From: DATFVJ01 sp963820395
GTDB lineage: Bacteria > Actinomycetota > Actinomycetes > Streptosporangiales > Streptosporangiaceae
Length of the DNA: 64,000 nt
Reading direction: 5' to 3'
Assembly: GCA_963820395.1 (NCBI GenBank)
Contig: CAWGAE010000006.1
Span: 134,951 to 198,950 of the forward strand
The translations under genes and the position numbers were made by a program. Below the pieces are notes generated by a model. It had not been told where the DNA came from, searched no databases, and was given only the letters and a program-made list of their open reading frames with translations. Shown here in pieces: positions 1-8,910 of the stretch. Each line of letters begins with the position of its first letter. Positions within the stretch are counted from its first letter, which is position 1.

Positions 1-552
1 GACGGTGAACGCGACGTCACCGAGGACCGACAGGTTGAACCCGGTGGCGGTGACGACGATATCGGCAGGGATTTCCTCACCGGAGCTGACCTTTATCCCA
101 TGCTCGGTGAACGTCTCGATGGTGTCGGAGACGATCGAGGCCTTCCCCTCGCGCAGTGCCGCGAACAGATCCCCGTCCGGGATGACGGCGATGCGCTGCT
201 GCCACGGGCGGTAGCGGGGGGTGAAGTGCTTCTCGACGTCGAAGCCCTCGGGCAGCAACGGGCGCATGGACTCGATGAGGAACGTGTGCAGCTCCTCGGG
301 CGCTTCCAGCGACGTCCGGGCCAGCCAGTGGTATTGCGAGATGTACTGACGGCGCACGATCTCGTGCGTCCACTCCTCGGGGATGTCCAGTGCCCGCAGC
401 GTCACGGCGAGCTCGTTCGTCGTGGGTGGGGCGTAGAAGTAGGAGGGGGAGCGCTGCAGCATCGTCACGTGCTTCGCCTTCTCGGCTATCGCGGGAATCA
501 GCGTCGCGGCCGTGGCGCCGGAGCCGATCACGACAATGCGCTTGCCCGCTAG
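1..552 (-). pseudogene. Baeyer-Villiger-type flavin monooxygenase, downstream part, cut by window edge
   Basis: Translating the minus strand from 552 to the window start gives the second half of an FAD/NADPH monooxygenase. The Rossmann motif GSGATA follows directly after the break, then RSPSYFYAPP, and the frame is open to the edge with GFNLSV near it. Such enzymes insert oxygen next to a carbonyl or oxidise heteroatoms. The upstream half lies at 2613-3189; the two were one gene until the insertion sequence at 553-2612 split it between the Asp-Leu and Ala-Gly-Lys codons. This half has no start of its own, and the true C-terminus lies outside the window. Confidence 0.88.
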
Positions 553-2612
553 GACGCCACTGAATAACGGCGGGCCGAAGTCGGCGTTTCTGCCGGCAAT
601 ATGTTCGATCATCTGGGATGATCTTCTCATGCAGGGAAGATCGCGGTTGGACCGGGAGCTGTGGGATGCGGAGGCGATCGCCGGGGACCTGGTCCCGGCC
701 GGGAGCGTGTTCGCGTTCCTGGCCAGGCACCGGCATGAGCTGTTCCCGGATGAGTTCACCGCGGACTTGTTCGGTTCTGCCACGGGCCGCCCGTCGCTTC
801 CGGCGGATCTGGTGGGTGCCGTGCTGGTGCTCAAGGAGCTGTATGACCTGTCCGATGCGCAGACCGCTGATGCGCTGAAGTTCGATATCCGGTGGAAGGT
901 GGCGTGCGGCCGGTCGCTGACCCAAGTGTCGTTTGACCCGTCGGCGCTGGTGTACTGGCGGCGGCGGATCGCCGCATCCAAGCGCCCGGACCGGGTTTTT
1001 GACGCGGTGGCGGCGGTGATCGCGCAGACGGGGATCTTGCGGGGGCGGCGGAGGCGGTGTGTAGACTCCACGGTCTTTGACGACGCGGTGGCGACCCAGG
1101 ACACCGTCACCCAGCTGGTAGCCGCGGTCCGGAAGGTGGCCCGGGTGGTGCCCGGCGCCGCGGAGGTGATCGCCCGGGTGTGCCAGCTGGATTACGCCCG
1201 GCCGGGCAAGCCCGCGATCGACTGGGACGATGCGGCGGCCAAGCAGGGCCTGGTGAGCGATCTGGTCAAGGACGCGCTGACGGTGCTGGCCGCGCTGACG
1301 GGCGAGGACGCACCGGAGCGGGACACCGCGGCGGCGGACGCGCTGGGGCTGCTGGCGCTGGTGGCCGGGCAGGACGTGGAGCCCGCTGAAGGGTCGGACG
1401 GGACGGACGGGCGGTGGCGGATCGCCCGCAAGGTGGCCCCAGACCGGGTGATCTCAACAGTGGACCGGCAGGCCCGGCATACCCGCAAGTCGAAGTCGAA
1501 GCGCCGCGACGGGTTCCGGGGGCATGTGGCCGCCGAGCCGGAGACCGGGCTGATCACCGACTGTGAGATGACGATGGCCGCCGGGCCGGGCAGCACGGAC
1601 GCGGAGAACGGCGTGAAGATGGCCGCCCGCGACCGGTTCTGCGGGCACCCCACAACCACGGCCGGCGACGACGCCGTGGACGCGGGCGTGCAGGCGCAGC
1701 CGGAGGACGCTGCCCAGATGCCAGCCCGCGACGCGTCCTGCCACGGCGGCCCCGCTGCCCCGGCCACTGCCGCCGGGTCCGCGGGCGCGCAGGAGCAGGA
1801 AGCGGCGGCGGATGCAGGCGCGGACGCACAGGCGGAGGCGGGTGCGGGTGCGGGCCCAGGCGCGCAGGCCCGGGAGGACGGTGGGCTGGAGGTCTACGGC
1901 GACTCCGCCTACGGCAGCGGGGAAGCCCGCGCCGCCTACCGCGACGCCGGCCACGACACGGTGATCAAGCCGGGGCCGCTGCGTCCGGCCGTGCCCGGCG
2001 GGTTCACTGCCGATGACTTCACCGTCGACGAGGGGCAGGGCACGGTCGTCTGCCCAGCCGGGGTCACCCGGACGATGACCGCCAGCCGGACTGTCACCTT
2101 CGGCGCCACGTGCGGCGCCTGCCCGCTGCGGCACAAGTGCACCACTGCGGCCGGCGGCCGGTCGATGACCATCCACCCGCATGACGACCTGCTGCGCGCC
2201 GCCCGCGCAAAGGCCAGGACGCCGGAGTTCAAACAGGCCTACCCCACCCGCTCGGCAATCGAGCGGATCATCTCCTGGACCGCGACCCAGAACGGGCGCC
2301 GGGTCCGGCTCCGCTACATCGGAACCAGCAAGAACGACGCCTGGATGCATACCCGATGCGCTGCACTGAACCTGCGCACCCTCCTGCGGCACGGCCTGAC
2401 CCGCCGTAACGGGACCTGGGCCCTGGCCTGACCAGCCGTACCACCACCGTCCGCGCACCCTGCACGACCTCACGTGCCGCCCGGCAGGCTCCCACAGGCA
2501 CCTGAACCGGTCCCAGGCCGACGATGCCAGGAAGGCACTGATACCCCGGCGCCACGGCCGGCTGGATCGGCCGCAAGCACGCCAACGGGATCAGAGGTTG
2601 TTCAGGGGAGTC
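553..2612 (+). mobile_element. Complete IS1182-family insertion sequence with CTAG target duplication
   Basis: The left end reads GACGCCACTGAATAAC and the right end, reverse-complemented, GACTCCCCTGAACAAC: imperfect terminal inverted repeats. CTAG stands immediately outside both ends (549-552 and 2613-2616), and removing the element plus one CTAG restores the monooxygenase frame across the break. About 2.06 kb long, it holds one transposase. The repeats are nearly intact and the transposase frame is open, so this is one of the youngest insertions in the window. Confidence 0.9.
629..2431 (+). CDS. IS1182-family transposase
   Basis: A 600-residue DDE transposase that fills the element. The N-terminal part (RHRHELFPDEF and KFDIRWK region) is the family's usual DNA-binding part. 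The catalytic core shows CVDSTVFDD (first Asp), YGDSAYGSGE (second Asp) and ERIISWTATQNGRR (Glu). Between the second and third blocks, CGACPLRHKCT may bind zinc. About residues 380-450 are a low-complexity Ala/Gly/Gln linker. I chose ATG 629 because the in-frame ATG at 512 lies in the interrupted host gene, outside the IS. The frame is intact, so the element may be active. Confidence 0.9.
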   Translation: MQGRSRLDRELWDAEAIAGDLVPAGSVFAFLARHRHELFPDEFTADLFGSATGRPSLPADLVGAVLVLKELYDLSDAQTADALKFDIRWKVACGRSLTQVSFDPSALVYWRRRIAASKRPDRVFDAVAAVIAQTGILRGRRRRCVDSTVFDDAVATQDTVTQLVAAVRKVARVVPGAAEVIARVCQLDYARPGKPAIDWDDAAAKQGLVSDLVKDALTVLAALTGEDAPERDTAAADALGLLALVAGQDVEPAEGSDGTDGRWRIARKVAPDRVISTVDRQARHTRKSKSKRRDGFRGHVAAEPETGLITDCEMTMAAGPGSTDAENGVKMAARDRFCGHPTTTAGDDAVDAGVQAQPEDAAQMPARDASCHGGPAAPATAAGSAGAQEQEAAADAGADAQAEAGAGAGPGAQAREDGGLEVYGDSAYGSGEARAAYRDAGHDTVIKPGPLRPAVPGGFTADDFTVDEGQGTVVCPAGVTRTMTASRTVTFGATCGACPLRHKCTTAAGGRSMTIHPHDDLLRAARAKARTPEFKQAYPTRSAIERIISWTATQNGRRVRLRYIGTSKNDAWMHTRCAALNLRTLLRHGLTRRNGTWALA

Positions 2613-3189
2613 CTAGGTCGAGATCCTCGGGCCACCGCTGGGGGTGCACGGTCACGCCCTGGAAGCGGTCCATGCCTTCCCACTCGGGCCGGTAGGGCTT
2701 GGCGTGGTTGTAGTAGCCCTGGCACATCCACAGGAAGCCGGTGGTACACCGCAGCTGCTGTCCGGTGTCCCCCCGGGTGCCCTCGACGGTCCACCGGCGG
2801 TCCTCGGTGGACCAGCTGGCCGCAGTGACCCGGTGCCGGTAGCGGATGTACTGGCCGAGGTCATACTCGTCAATGACCTCGTCGAGGTAGGCGAGGATCT
2901 CCTCGCCCGCCGCGATCGACGGGCCGCGCCACGGCTTGAACCGGTAGCCGTAGGTGAACAGGTCGCTGTCGGAGCGCACGCCCGGGTACCGATGGGTCCA
3001 CCAGGTTCCGCCCCGGTTGTCCTGGGCGTCCAGGATGACGAAGGTCCGGTCGGGGAACTGGTCCCGCAGGTGGTGCGCGGCACCGATGCCGGAGATCCCG
3101 GCGCCGACGATGAGGACGTCGACGTGACCGGCGTCCTGGATCTCCTCGGTGCCCTGGGCGGGAGCGGTCGTGGGTGCAGTCGTCGTCAT
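2613..3189 (-). pseudogene. Baeyer-Villiger-type flavin monooxygenase, N-terminal part
   Basis: Starts at ATG 3189 behind a good GGAGG site. Residues 23-35 hold the FAD-binding VDVLIVGAGISG motif. RGGTWW and YPGVRSDSD follow, as in Baeyer-Villiger monooxygenases, and the family fingerprint FxGxxxHxxxW is present as FQGVTVHPQRW near residue 180. The frame runs into the IS right end and stops after three foreign codons. The peptide could bind FAD but lacks the second NADPH-binding half, so it cannot work. The remainder is at 1-552. Confidence 0.9.
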
Positions 3190-3373
3190 GGCTGGACCTC
3201 CGCGACGCGTGCGCTGCTGCCAGTAATTCTAGCTCCGACCTTTTATGGTCGGTGCCCGCGATTATTACGAGCGAGCGGTCGCGGTTTACGACCAGATCCA
3301 AGCACCCGCGATGAGATCCCTGCGCGTAGCCGGAAGAACGGTCGCCAAACATTCTCCAGCGAACAGCAACCGC

Positions 3374-3448
3374 GGCTACTGGGAAGCGGAGAACCGCGAG
3401 CACTACGTGCGGGACCGGACCTTCGATGAAGATCGTTCCCAGGTGCGT
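3374..3448 (+). pseudogene. ISAs1-type transposase C-terminal scrap
   Basis: A 25-codon match to the conserved end of ISAs1/H-repeat transposases: GYWEAENREHYVRDRTFDED followed by SQVR, which holds the catalytic Glu block (compare HWxIENxLHWVRDVxFxED). Nothing else of that transposase is here. A scrap of another transposase follows within 20 bases. Confidence 0.7.
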
Positions 3449-3465
3449 GCCCGCTCCTGGCCCCG

Positions 3466-3766
3466 CTGCAGCTGTCCCTGTTCGACGAGCAGAACCAAAA
3501 AGCAGAACTTCGCGGAAATCGAGCATCCCGATTATCCCGGCGAGCGGCTGGCGTGCTGCCGCAACCCGGCGCTGGCAGAGTCCCGGAAGCCGAAACGGGA
3601 GGCACTGCTGACCGCGACCGAGGCGGACCTGGAGAAAATCAGGTCCGTGCGCAAGCGCCGGCTGAGAGACAAGGACAAGATCGGGGTCCGGGTCGGGAAA
3701 GTCATCGGCAAGCATTTCACCCGGGAAATAACCGATGGCGGTTCTCAGTGGCGCAATGCCGGGTAG
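3466..3766 (+). pseudogene. IS1634-family transposase, internal fragment
   Basis: Contains the family block HPDYPGERLACCRNPALAE, then KREALLTATEADLEKI and KIGVRVGKVIGKHF, which lies upstream of the catalytic centre in IS1634 transposases. The part preceding it (LFDEQN) is in another frame, showing a small indel near 3500. The fragment stops at 3766 and runs into an IS4 remnant on the other strand. It has no function of its own. Confidence 0.75.
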
Positions 3767-4100
3767 CGCAGGTGCGGGACCGGGCTCGCTCGACGGCGCG
3801 GGCAGGTGCGGCCTGGCGCGGGCTGGCGCGGGAGGCGATCTCTGCTTCCGCCTCAGCCAACCCGGGGGCCAGGCGTGGGGAAAGACGGGCCTGGCTGGGG
3901 ATGCTGCGGATCACGCTGAGCGCGCCGGTGAACATCTCCTGGCGGGCCATCTCGGGGGTCTTGGGCCCGAGGACGACGTGCGGGCCGCGCTGCCAGGTCT
4001 TGAGCTACTTGTAGATCGTCTCGGAGTCCAGCGGCGCGCGTCGAGGGCAGCGAGTTCCGCGGCCGGGGCCTGGCCGGGATCGAGAAGGCTGATGATCAGC
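3717..4100 (-). pseudogene. IS4-family transposase C-terminal fragment
   Basis: On the minus strand, SETIYK, an in-frame stop and then LKTWQRGPHVVLGPKTPEMA match the Glu-containing C-terminal block of IS4-type transposases (usually YxxRWxxExxxxELK). ARQEMFTGALSVIRS and an Ala/Arg-rich tail follow. The catalytic core is missing, and the stop sits inside the signature. Confidence 0.65.
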
Positions 4101-4111
4101 GCGAAGATCGA

Positions 4112-5352
4112 TCTCCTCGGCCGACCCGCCCCTCGCCGTCGCTGGCCTGATATTCGATCAGGCGCACGGTGCTGCTGCGCCGTACGTTCCGTGGGTCTGG
4201 CGTTCCGCCGACGGCGAGCAGCCGGCCGTCCGGGTTGATCGCCAGGGTCGCCACGATGAACTGCGCGGGCTCGGCGAACGAGCCGAGGTACGGGTCCGCC
4301 TCGCGGCTGAGCAGGCTGCTGCGCGATTGCACGGTATGCCGGGTCTGCCAGGCCGCGAGCGCGTAGGGATCGGCCTCGCGGAGGTTGACGCCAACCGTGC
4401 TGTCCGACTGGGTGGCGAATGTGTGGGACAGGTCCATCCGCCGCTGAACGATGTCGGTATGTCTCAGCACCGCCGCCACCAGGCCCAACCCGAGTGCGAC
4501 GGCCAGCGCCGCGGCAAGAGCCTGGCGGATGATGACGATCCTGCTCCGCTTGCGAGCCCTGTGCGCCGCGTCCTTCCAGCGTGTGACGGGAACGATCTGA
4601 AGCTCCCTGCCGACGGCTGCCTCGGCCTGGTCGGCATCCACCGCCGGCACGATCACCTTCGCGTGATCCCGCAACACCCCGAGCTTGTTCTTATAGCCTT
4701 CCACTGACTGCAGGTAACCCCCTATCATCGATCTTCCCGATGATCGGGGTGTCCTTGACCACCCGCCGGATCACGGTGAACGCGGAGAGCCGCCTCTGGA
4801 GTCGCCGGATCTCATCGAGCACGACCGCGAAGGCGGCGCCTGCCGACTCCCCTGTGACGTGCGGGCATGGTCCTTCCCGGCGTTCGGCCGACCACAGCAC
4901 CGTCCCGGCGATCTTCCCCTGGCCGACCTGGGTCCAGGCGCGGCCGAGCGCGCTCTGGAAGCTCTCACCTGCGGTGAACAGGGACATCTGTTCTGGATCC
5001 GGGACCAGGCCGGATGGCATCCCGGCGAGCCGGGCCGCGGTCAGCGACGCCTGTTCCCCGGCACTGCCCTGGTCGAACAGCACCTTTACGCCCGGTTGCC
5101 GGCTGCGGAGCCAGCGCCGCCTGGCCGAGGTCGGCACGGTGGGGTGCGCCAGACGATGCAGGGTGACAGCGACGGTCAGCGCCGCCCCGGTATCACGCCT
5201 GGTCCCGGCGACCTGGGCGAGAAGCTCCAGCCGCCGCCGAAAGTGCGGGTCGCCGGCGGCGAGCTGGCCGGGCGACCATCGGCACGACCCGCTGCGCGGC
5301 GAACCGCGCGCCTCCTGGTACCAGGCGATCGCTGCGCGCAGCGGATTTCCCT
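4112..5352 (-). pseudogene. Lon-like protease domain / membrane / WD40-type protein, frameshifted and truncated at both ends
   Basis: Reading from 5352 downwards: an N-terminal segment (NPLRAAIAWYQEA, then LELLAQVAGTRRDTGAALT). A Lon-type (S16) proteolytic domain follows with TGESAGAAFAVVL (Ser) and GKIDDRG-YLQSVEGYKNKL (Lys). One hydrophobic membrane segment comes next (ALAAALAVALGLGLVAAVL). The start of a beta-propeller-like region contains FIVATLAINPDGRLLAVGG. One extra G in a G-run near 4710 shifts the frame between the IDDRG and YLQS blocks. The N-terminus is replaced by an SDR fragment at about 5352 and the propeller stops near 4125 against an IS4 scrap. The domain calls come from motifs only. 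Confidence 0.6.
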
Positions 5353-5751
5353 GGCCATGAGGAAGTGGCCGGTCAGGTTCGTTTCAATCACCGCCCGGAA
5401 CGCGTGCACCGGGACTTCCCAGAATCCTCGCGGTTCGACCATGAACCGGGGGTTGACCGTCTTCATCCCAAGGCCAGCATTGTTGACGAGCAGATCGATG
5501 CCGCCGAAGTGCGAACATACCTGTCCGACCGCGCGGGCGACTGAGGCCTCGTCACGGGCGTCGGCGACGACACCCGTCGCTCCGGGCAGCTGCGCAGCGG
5601 TGATGCCAGCGCGCTCGGCCGACCTGCTCGTGAGCACGACTGTTGCGCCGACCCGGGTGAGTGCGCTGGCCATGGCCAGGCCCAGCCCGCTGGTGCCGCC
5701 GGTGACGAGCACTCGCGCGCCGCACAAGTCAATGCTCTGATCGCTTGCCAT
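5353..5751 (-). pseudogene. Short-chain dehydrogenase (SDR), C-terminally truncated
   Basis: Starts at ATG 5751 behind GGGGA (an upstream in-frame ATG at 5811 lacks that site). A classical SDR N-terminal half follows: cofactor motif VTGGTSGLGLAMA (TGxxxGxG), VLTSRSAERAG, VVADARDEAS, the NNAG motif (LVNNAGLGM) and ETNLTGHFLMARE. After that the homology ends and the frame runs into the Lon-like pseudogene. The catalytic Ser-Tyr-Lys part is lost, so no activity is expected. Confidence 0.8.
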
Positions 5752-5783
5752 CTTGTCCCCACGAACTTCTCGGGCGAACGACT

Positions 5784-6093
5784 TCAGCTCAACGATAGGG
5801 AGCGGAACCACACCCCGGCGGCCCGGATCAGTCGGGCCATGCTCGGCTGGCGCCGCAACAGGCGTGGCCCTGCTTCAGATGTCCCCTCCACCGACGTATC
5901 GAGGCCCACTGGGCCTGGAACGAGCGGGCCGACGAGAGCGGCAAGTCGAACCAGCCACTCTCCGGCACGGGGTTGAGCCGCCTTCCACCATCGCTGCCAT
6001 TCCCCCTCGTCGAACAGCCCGGCGTCGAGCAGCGGAGCTCCTGCGGCCCCATACAACTCAGTCAGCCGCTGGTTGAACGGACCGAACCACCGT
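5784..6093 (-). other. Unrecognised coding-like fragment
   Basis: The minus strand holds an open stretch with amino-acid-like texture (PLRWFGPFNQRLTELYGAAG, then LLDAGLFDEGEWQRWWKAAQ). It has no clear start, ribosome site or recognisable family and ends just before the SDR start. It may be the tail of a lost gene. Confidence 0.25.
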
Positions 6094-6158
6094 AGTGGTA
6101 CTTCCCGCGTAGAACTACAATAGAGACTGGGTTGTTACATAAGCTGAAGGAGACAGCA

Positions 6159-6572
6159 TTGAAGATTGCTTTTGGCGCGGATGATCGAAATGAATGCACC
6201 GAGGCCGTCATCGACCACCTGCGGAGTGTCGCTGATGTTCGGGTTCTCGATCAAGATCGTAAGTGGCCCGAATTTGCACGTGACGTGGGCCTCGCGGTGG
6301 CAAAGGGCGAGGTCGACTATGGCGTGGTCATGTGTTGGACCGGCACTGGTACCTCGATCGCGGCTAACAAGGTGCAAGGGGTCAGAGCAGCGTTAGCCTG
6401 GGAACCCTGGATCGCCAAGAATGCGCGCCTGTGGAATGACGCAAACGTCCTCGCGCTGAGCCTAAAGCGCCTAGCTCCGGACGTCGCTGTCGAGTGTGTC
6501 AGGGCATTTCTAGAGGTAACGAGCGAGGATCCCGAAGAGTCGGCCAACATAGACATGATTCGGAGTCTATGA
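6159..6572 (+). CDS. RpiB/LacA/LacB-family sugar-phosphate isomerase
   Basis: 137 residues, a normal length for this family of aldose-ketose isomerases (ribose-5-phosphate or galactose-6-phosphate type). The N-terminal KIAFGADD gives the phosphate/sugar-binding Asp pair. The signature MCWTGTGTSIAANKVQGVRA holds the catalytic Cys (residue 59). Where E. coli RpiB has SRQHND with a ring-opening His, this protein has NARLWNDANVL, so the His is replaced by Trp and the substrate may differ. TTG 6159 is chosen because AAGGAG stands in front of it; an earlier TTG at 6132 has no such site. Base composition is visibly less GC-rich than its neighbours, which suggests transfer. Confidence 0.85.
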   Translation: MKIAFGADDRNECTEAVIDHLRSVADVRVLDQDRKWPEFARDVGLAVAKGEVDYGVVMCWTGTGTSIAANKVQGVRAALAWEPWIAKNARLWNDANVLALSLKRLAPDVAVECVRAFLEVTSEDPEESANIDMIRSL

Positions 6573-6606
6573 ACCACCCCCGATCCGAGGCCCATCGGCA
6601 CGGTGG

Positions 6607-7070
6607 TCAGCGAGGAGACGAGGCAAACTGACGCTTCGTCATAGCCAGGTCCTCGAGGAAGGCCCGGACGTGCGGCTGAGTTTGCCAACGCCGAAGGCCC
6701 TGCCCGATGGCCTCGAATCGAGGTACCCACATCGCGAACTCGGTCTCTCGCACGATCGCCATGCCAGCCTTGGCAAGCTGGGCCGCGTCGGTCACCGCTC
6801 CGCGCGTGAGATGAGCGACGGCGATGTCTTCGAGGATGATCGCGGCTTTCTTCCTGTCGGGCTGGGCCAAGCGACCGAGCACGGTGCTGGCGATCTCTTG
6901 TGCCTCGTTAAGCTTGCCGATCTTCGAATAGGTGGGATGCGGTAGAAGTCGAACCGGTTCTGATCAAGGAACCGTGTCCAGACCCGGTCCTCTCCGGGAT
7001 CGGCGATGCTGCCGAGGCATTCCCCACACTGAGCCCCGCGTCGCCATGAACTGAGAAAATAGACGTACCG
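6607..7070 (-). pseudogene. C-terminal (TPR-like) part of an XRE-type regulator, frameshifted
   Basis: Two minus-strand frames join into one protein: WTRFLDQNRFDFYRIPP, then, after a frame change near 6925, SKIGKLNEAQEIASTVLGRL and AQPDRKKAAIILEDIAVAH. This is the helical C-terminal sensor region found behind an HTH domain in actinomycete regulators. No HTH domain or start remains. Confidence 0.5.
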
Positions 7071-7207
7071 TCGTGTTGACAACTAAAGTTGCTACCACGT
7101 CCAGGATGGAGGCCGAGGACCGGAACATGTCAACCAAAATCTACGGCGACTGGCAGATCATCGCTCTAATATGACAACGAGAGCACCGGAAGCAAGGAGG
7201 TCCCGGC

Positions 7208-7681
7208 GTGCCAGACGAGACCGCCCCGGGCGCGCCAGCCGATTCGGCCGCGAAGACACTCGCCGCAAAGGTCGACTGGCTCTTCCAGACCGTGCACCCG
7301 GCCGGGCGCGGCCCGTACTCCCTCGCCGAGGTAGCGGCCAAGATCGAGGAAGTGACCGGCGAAAAGGTCTCCCACACCGCGCTATGGAAGCTGCGCACCG
7401 GCCGCAACGCCAACCCCACCAAGCGCCTCATCGAGGCCATCGCCCGGGTCTTCGGCGTGCCGCCCGCCTTCTTCTTCGACGACGACCAGTCCGAAGCACT
7501 GCAAGATCAGATCGAACTGCTCACCCTGCTGCGCGATAGCGGCGTCGACCAAGCCCAGCTCCGCGCCTTCGCCGCACTCACCCCCGACGGCCGCCAAGCC
7601 ATCGCTGACCTCATCGCCGCCACCGCCCGCGCCGAACAACACAGAACCAGCCGCCGACCCGATCGGCGTGAAGCGTACTAG
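7208..7681 (+). CDS. EspR-like helix-turn-helix regulator
   Basis: 157 residues, starting at GTG 7208 behind a perfect AAGGAGG. Layout matches mycobacterial EspR-type nucleoid-associated regulators: a short N-terminal helix (LAAKVDWLFQTVHPAGRGPY), an HTH near residues 38-66 ending SHTALWKLRTGRNANPTKRL, then AIARVFGVPPAFFFDDD. A helical dimerisation tail includes LLTLLRDSGVDQAQLRAFAA. It probably binds DNA as a dimer; its targets are unknown. The frame is intact, so it is one of the few regulators here likely to work. The next gene (7894-8289) faces it. Confidence 0.8.
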   Translation: MPDETAPGAPADSAAKTLAAKVDWLFQTVHPAGRGPYSLAEVAAKIEEVTGEKVSHTALWKLRTGRNANPTKRLIEAIARVFGVPPAFFFDDDQSEALQDQIELLTLLRDSGVDQAQLRAFAALTPDGRQAIADLIAATARAEQHRTSRRPDRREAY

Positions 7682-7893
7682 CTCGGACGCACCCGTGTTA
7701 TCTCTCGATCGGCAAGCCTCGCCGATCATTCGGACCGAGGGCGATGTGGGCTCGGGACCGGCCGGTCTGGGCCGCCCTCCCAGCAGACCGCCGTTAGCGC
7801 GGCTGGGTCCTGGCCCGCTGGTCCATCCGCGAACGGCTGGGACGTTGGCTACCCACGTCACAGACGTCCGGTAGGTGCCCCAAAGTGTGCCAG

Positions 7894-8289
7894 TCAGGGC
7901 GGCGACGCGGCCTGGGCACCTACGGCGAGCTGCACGGTCCACAACGCCGATGTGAGCGAATCGAACCTTTGCAGGTGCTGGCGCAGCGCGACAGCATTCC
8001 CGTCCCGAGCCGCTGTCACCGCGTCATCGGCCGCTGCCGCGAGCCGGGCCAGCCGGGCCGCCAGGAACCGTGCGACTTTGCAACCGCGACCGCCGCCGGT
8101 GTCCGCGGCCACTGCCACACGCCCGGCTGCGCTGGCCCCGGCAACGATCGCACCGGTCGCCTGGCCAACCTCGTGAACGAGGCCCGGCGGAAGCGGCTCG
8201 GCACCCTCCTCACGCGCAACCATCCGCAACCGGACCCGGTACGGCACACACTGCGTGTGATGTTCTCGCATGTCTTCTGGCGTGGTCAT
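7894..8289 (-). CDS. Conserved-looking hypothetical protein
   Basis: 131 residues from ATG 8289, with GGAAG nine bases upstream; a TTG at 8298 is possible. The N-terminal part is charged (MTTPEDMREHHTQCVPYRVR) and the rest an Ala-rich helical region (ARFLAARLARLAAAADDAVT). There is no signal peptide or membrane segment, and I do not recognise the family. It converges on the EspR-like gene with a 210-base gap. Confidence 0.5.
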   Translation of the reverse strand: MTTPEDMREHHTQCVPYRVRLRMVAREEGAEPLPPGLVHEVGQATGAIVAGASAAGRVAVAADTGGGRGCKVARFLAARLARLAAAADDAVTAARDGNAVALRQHLQRFDSLTSALWTVQLAVGAQAASPP

Positions 8290-8910
8290 GACGAGCAACT
8301 TCCTAGAGTGAGGGAAGCTCTCATTTCATGCCGGCCGCCGGACAGCAGCCAGGGGCGAAAGTCCTCAGCGCGACACTTCGCAAGCACCGGCCGGCCGGGA
8401 CATCAACCATTCCGGCGTGCTGCTTGGGACCCACCCAGCACCCAGGGCCGTGGCATCGCGATAGAACGCGTTCGGGTCCGGTGCGGAGCGCGCATGAGGT
8501 GAGTGCCGATTGCCAGTGGGCGCGCGGATGGAAGCAAGGGCTGGTCCACGTTTGCGCTGAATCACTTTCAGGACCAGCCGATTCTGCCCTCCGCCAGGCG
8601 CGAGGCCGCAAGCTATTGGCCCTGTCACCGGCCTGGTGTACATGGCCGGGAAGGCGCCACAGGTGCCGCCGCGATCCGGCCACGACGCCCGAGCCCGTCG
8701 ACTACGGGTCCGCGGCCTAACTTATCCGGGAAGTCGGTCTGCTGACCGGGCACGACTACGCACCCCGAGGCTGTTGTGCCTCCTGTGTGCCGGTGGGGCA
8801 GCGCCAAGGTGATCTTTCATCTGGTGGGGCATCCGGCCCAGGTATCGACACTTCACTTTGCCGGAGCAGGCGGCGCGGGTTTGATGGCGCGAGATGACGC
8901 CGTGCATGTT
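8290..8910 (+). other. Gene-poor gap of about 620 bases
   Basis: Short open frames run through this stretch on both strands, but none has a ribosome site, family motif or consistent codon pattern. I see no RNA gene or long repeat. It ends at an integrase remnant. Confidence 0.4.

Noticed and set aside
77..925. Long minus-strand frame of 282 codons
   Set aside because: It crosses the IS boundary and runs antisense to the transposase; the real minus-strand gene here is the monooxygenase in another frame.
1454..2473. 339-codon minus-strand frame
   Set aside because: Antisense of the IS1182 transposase in high-GC DNA, with no family signal.
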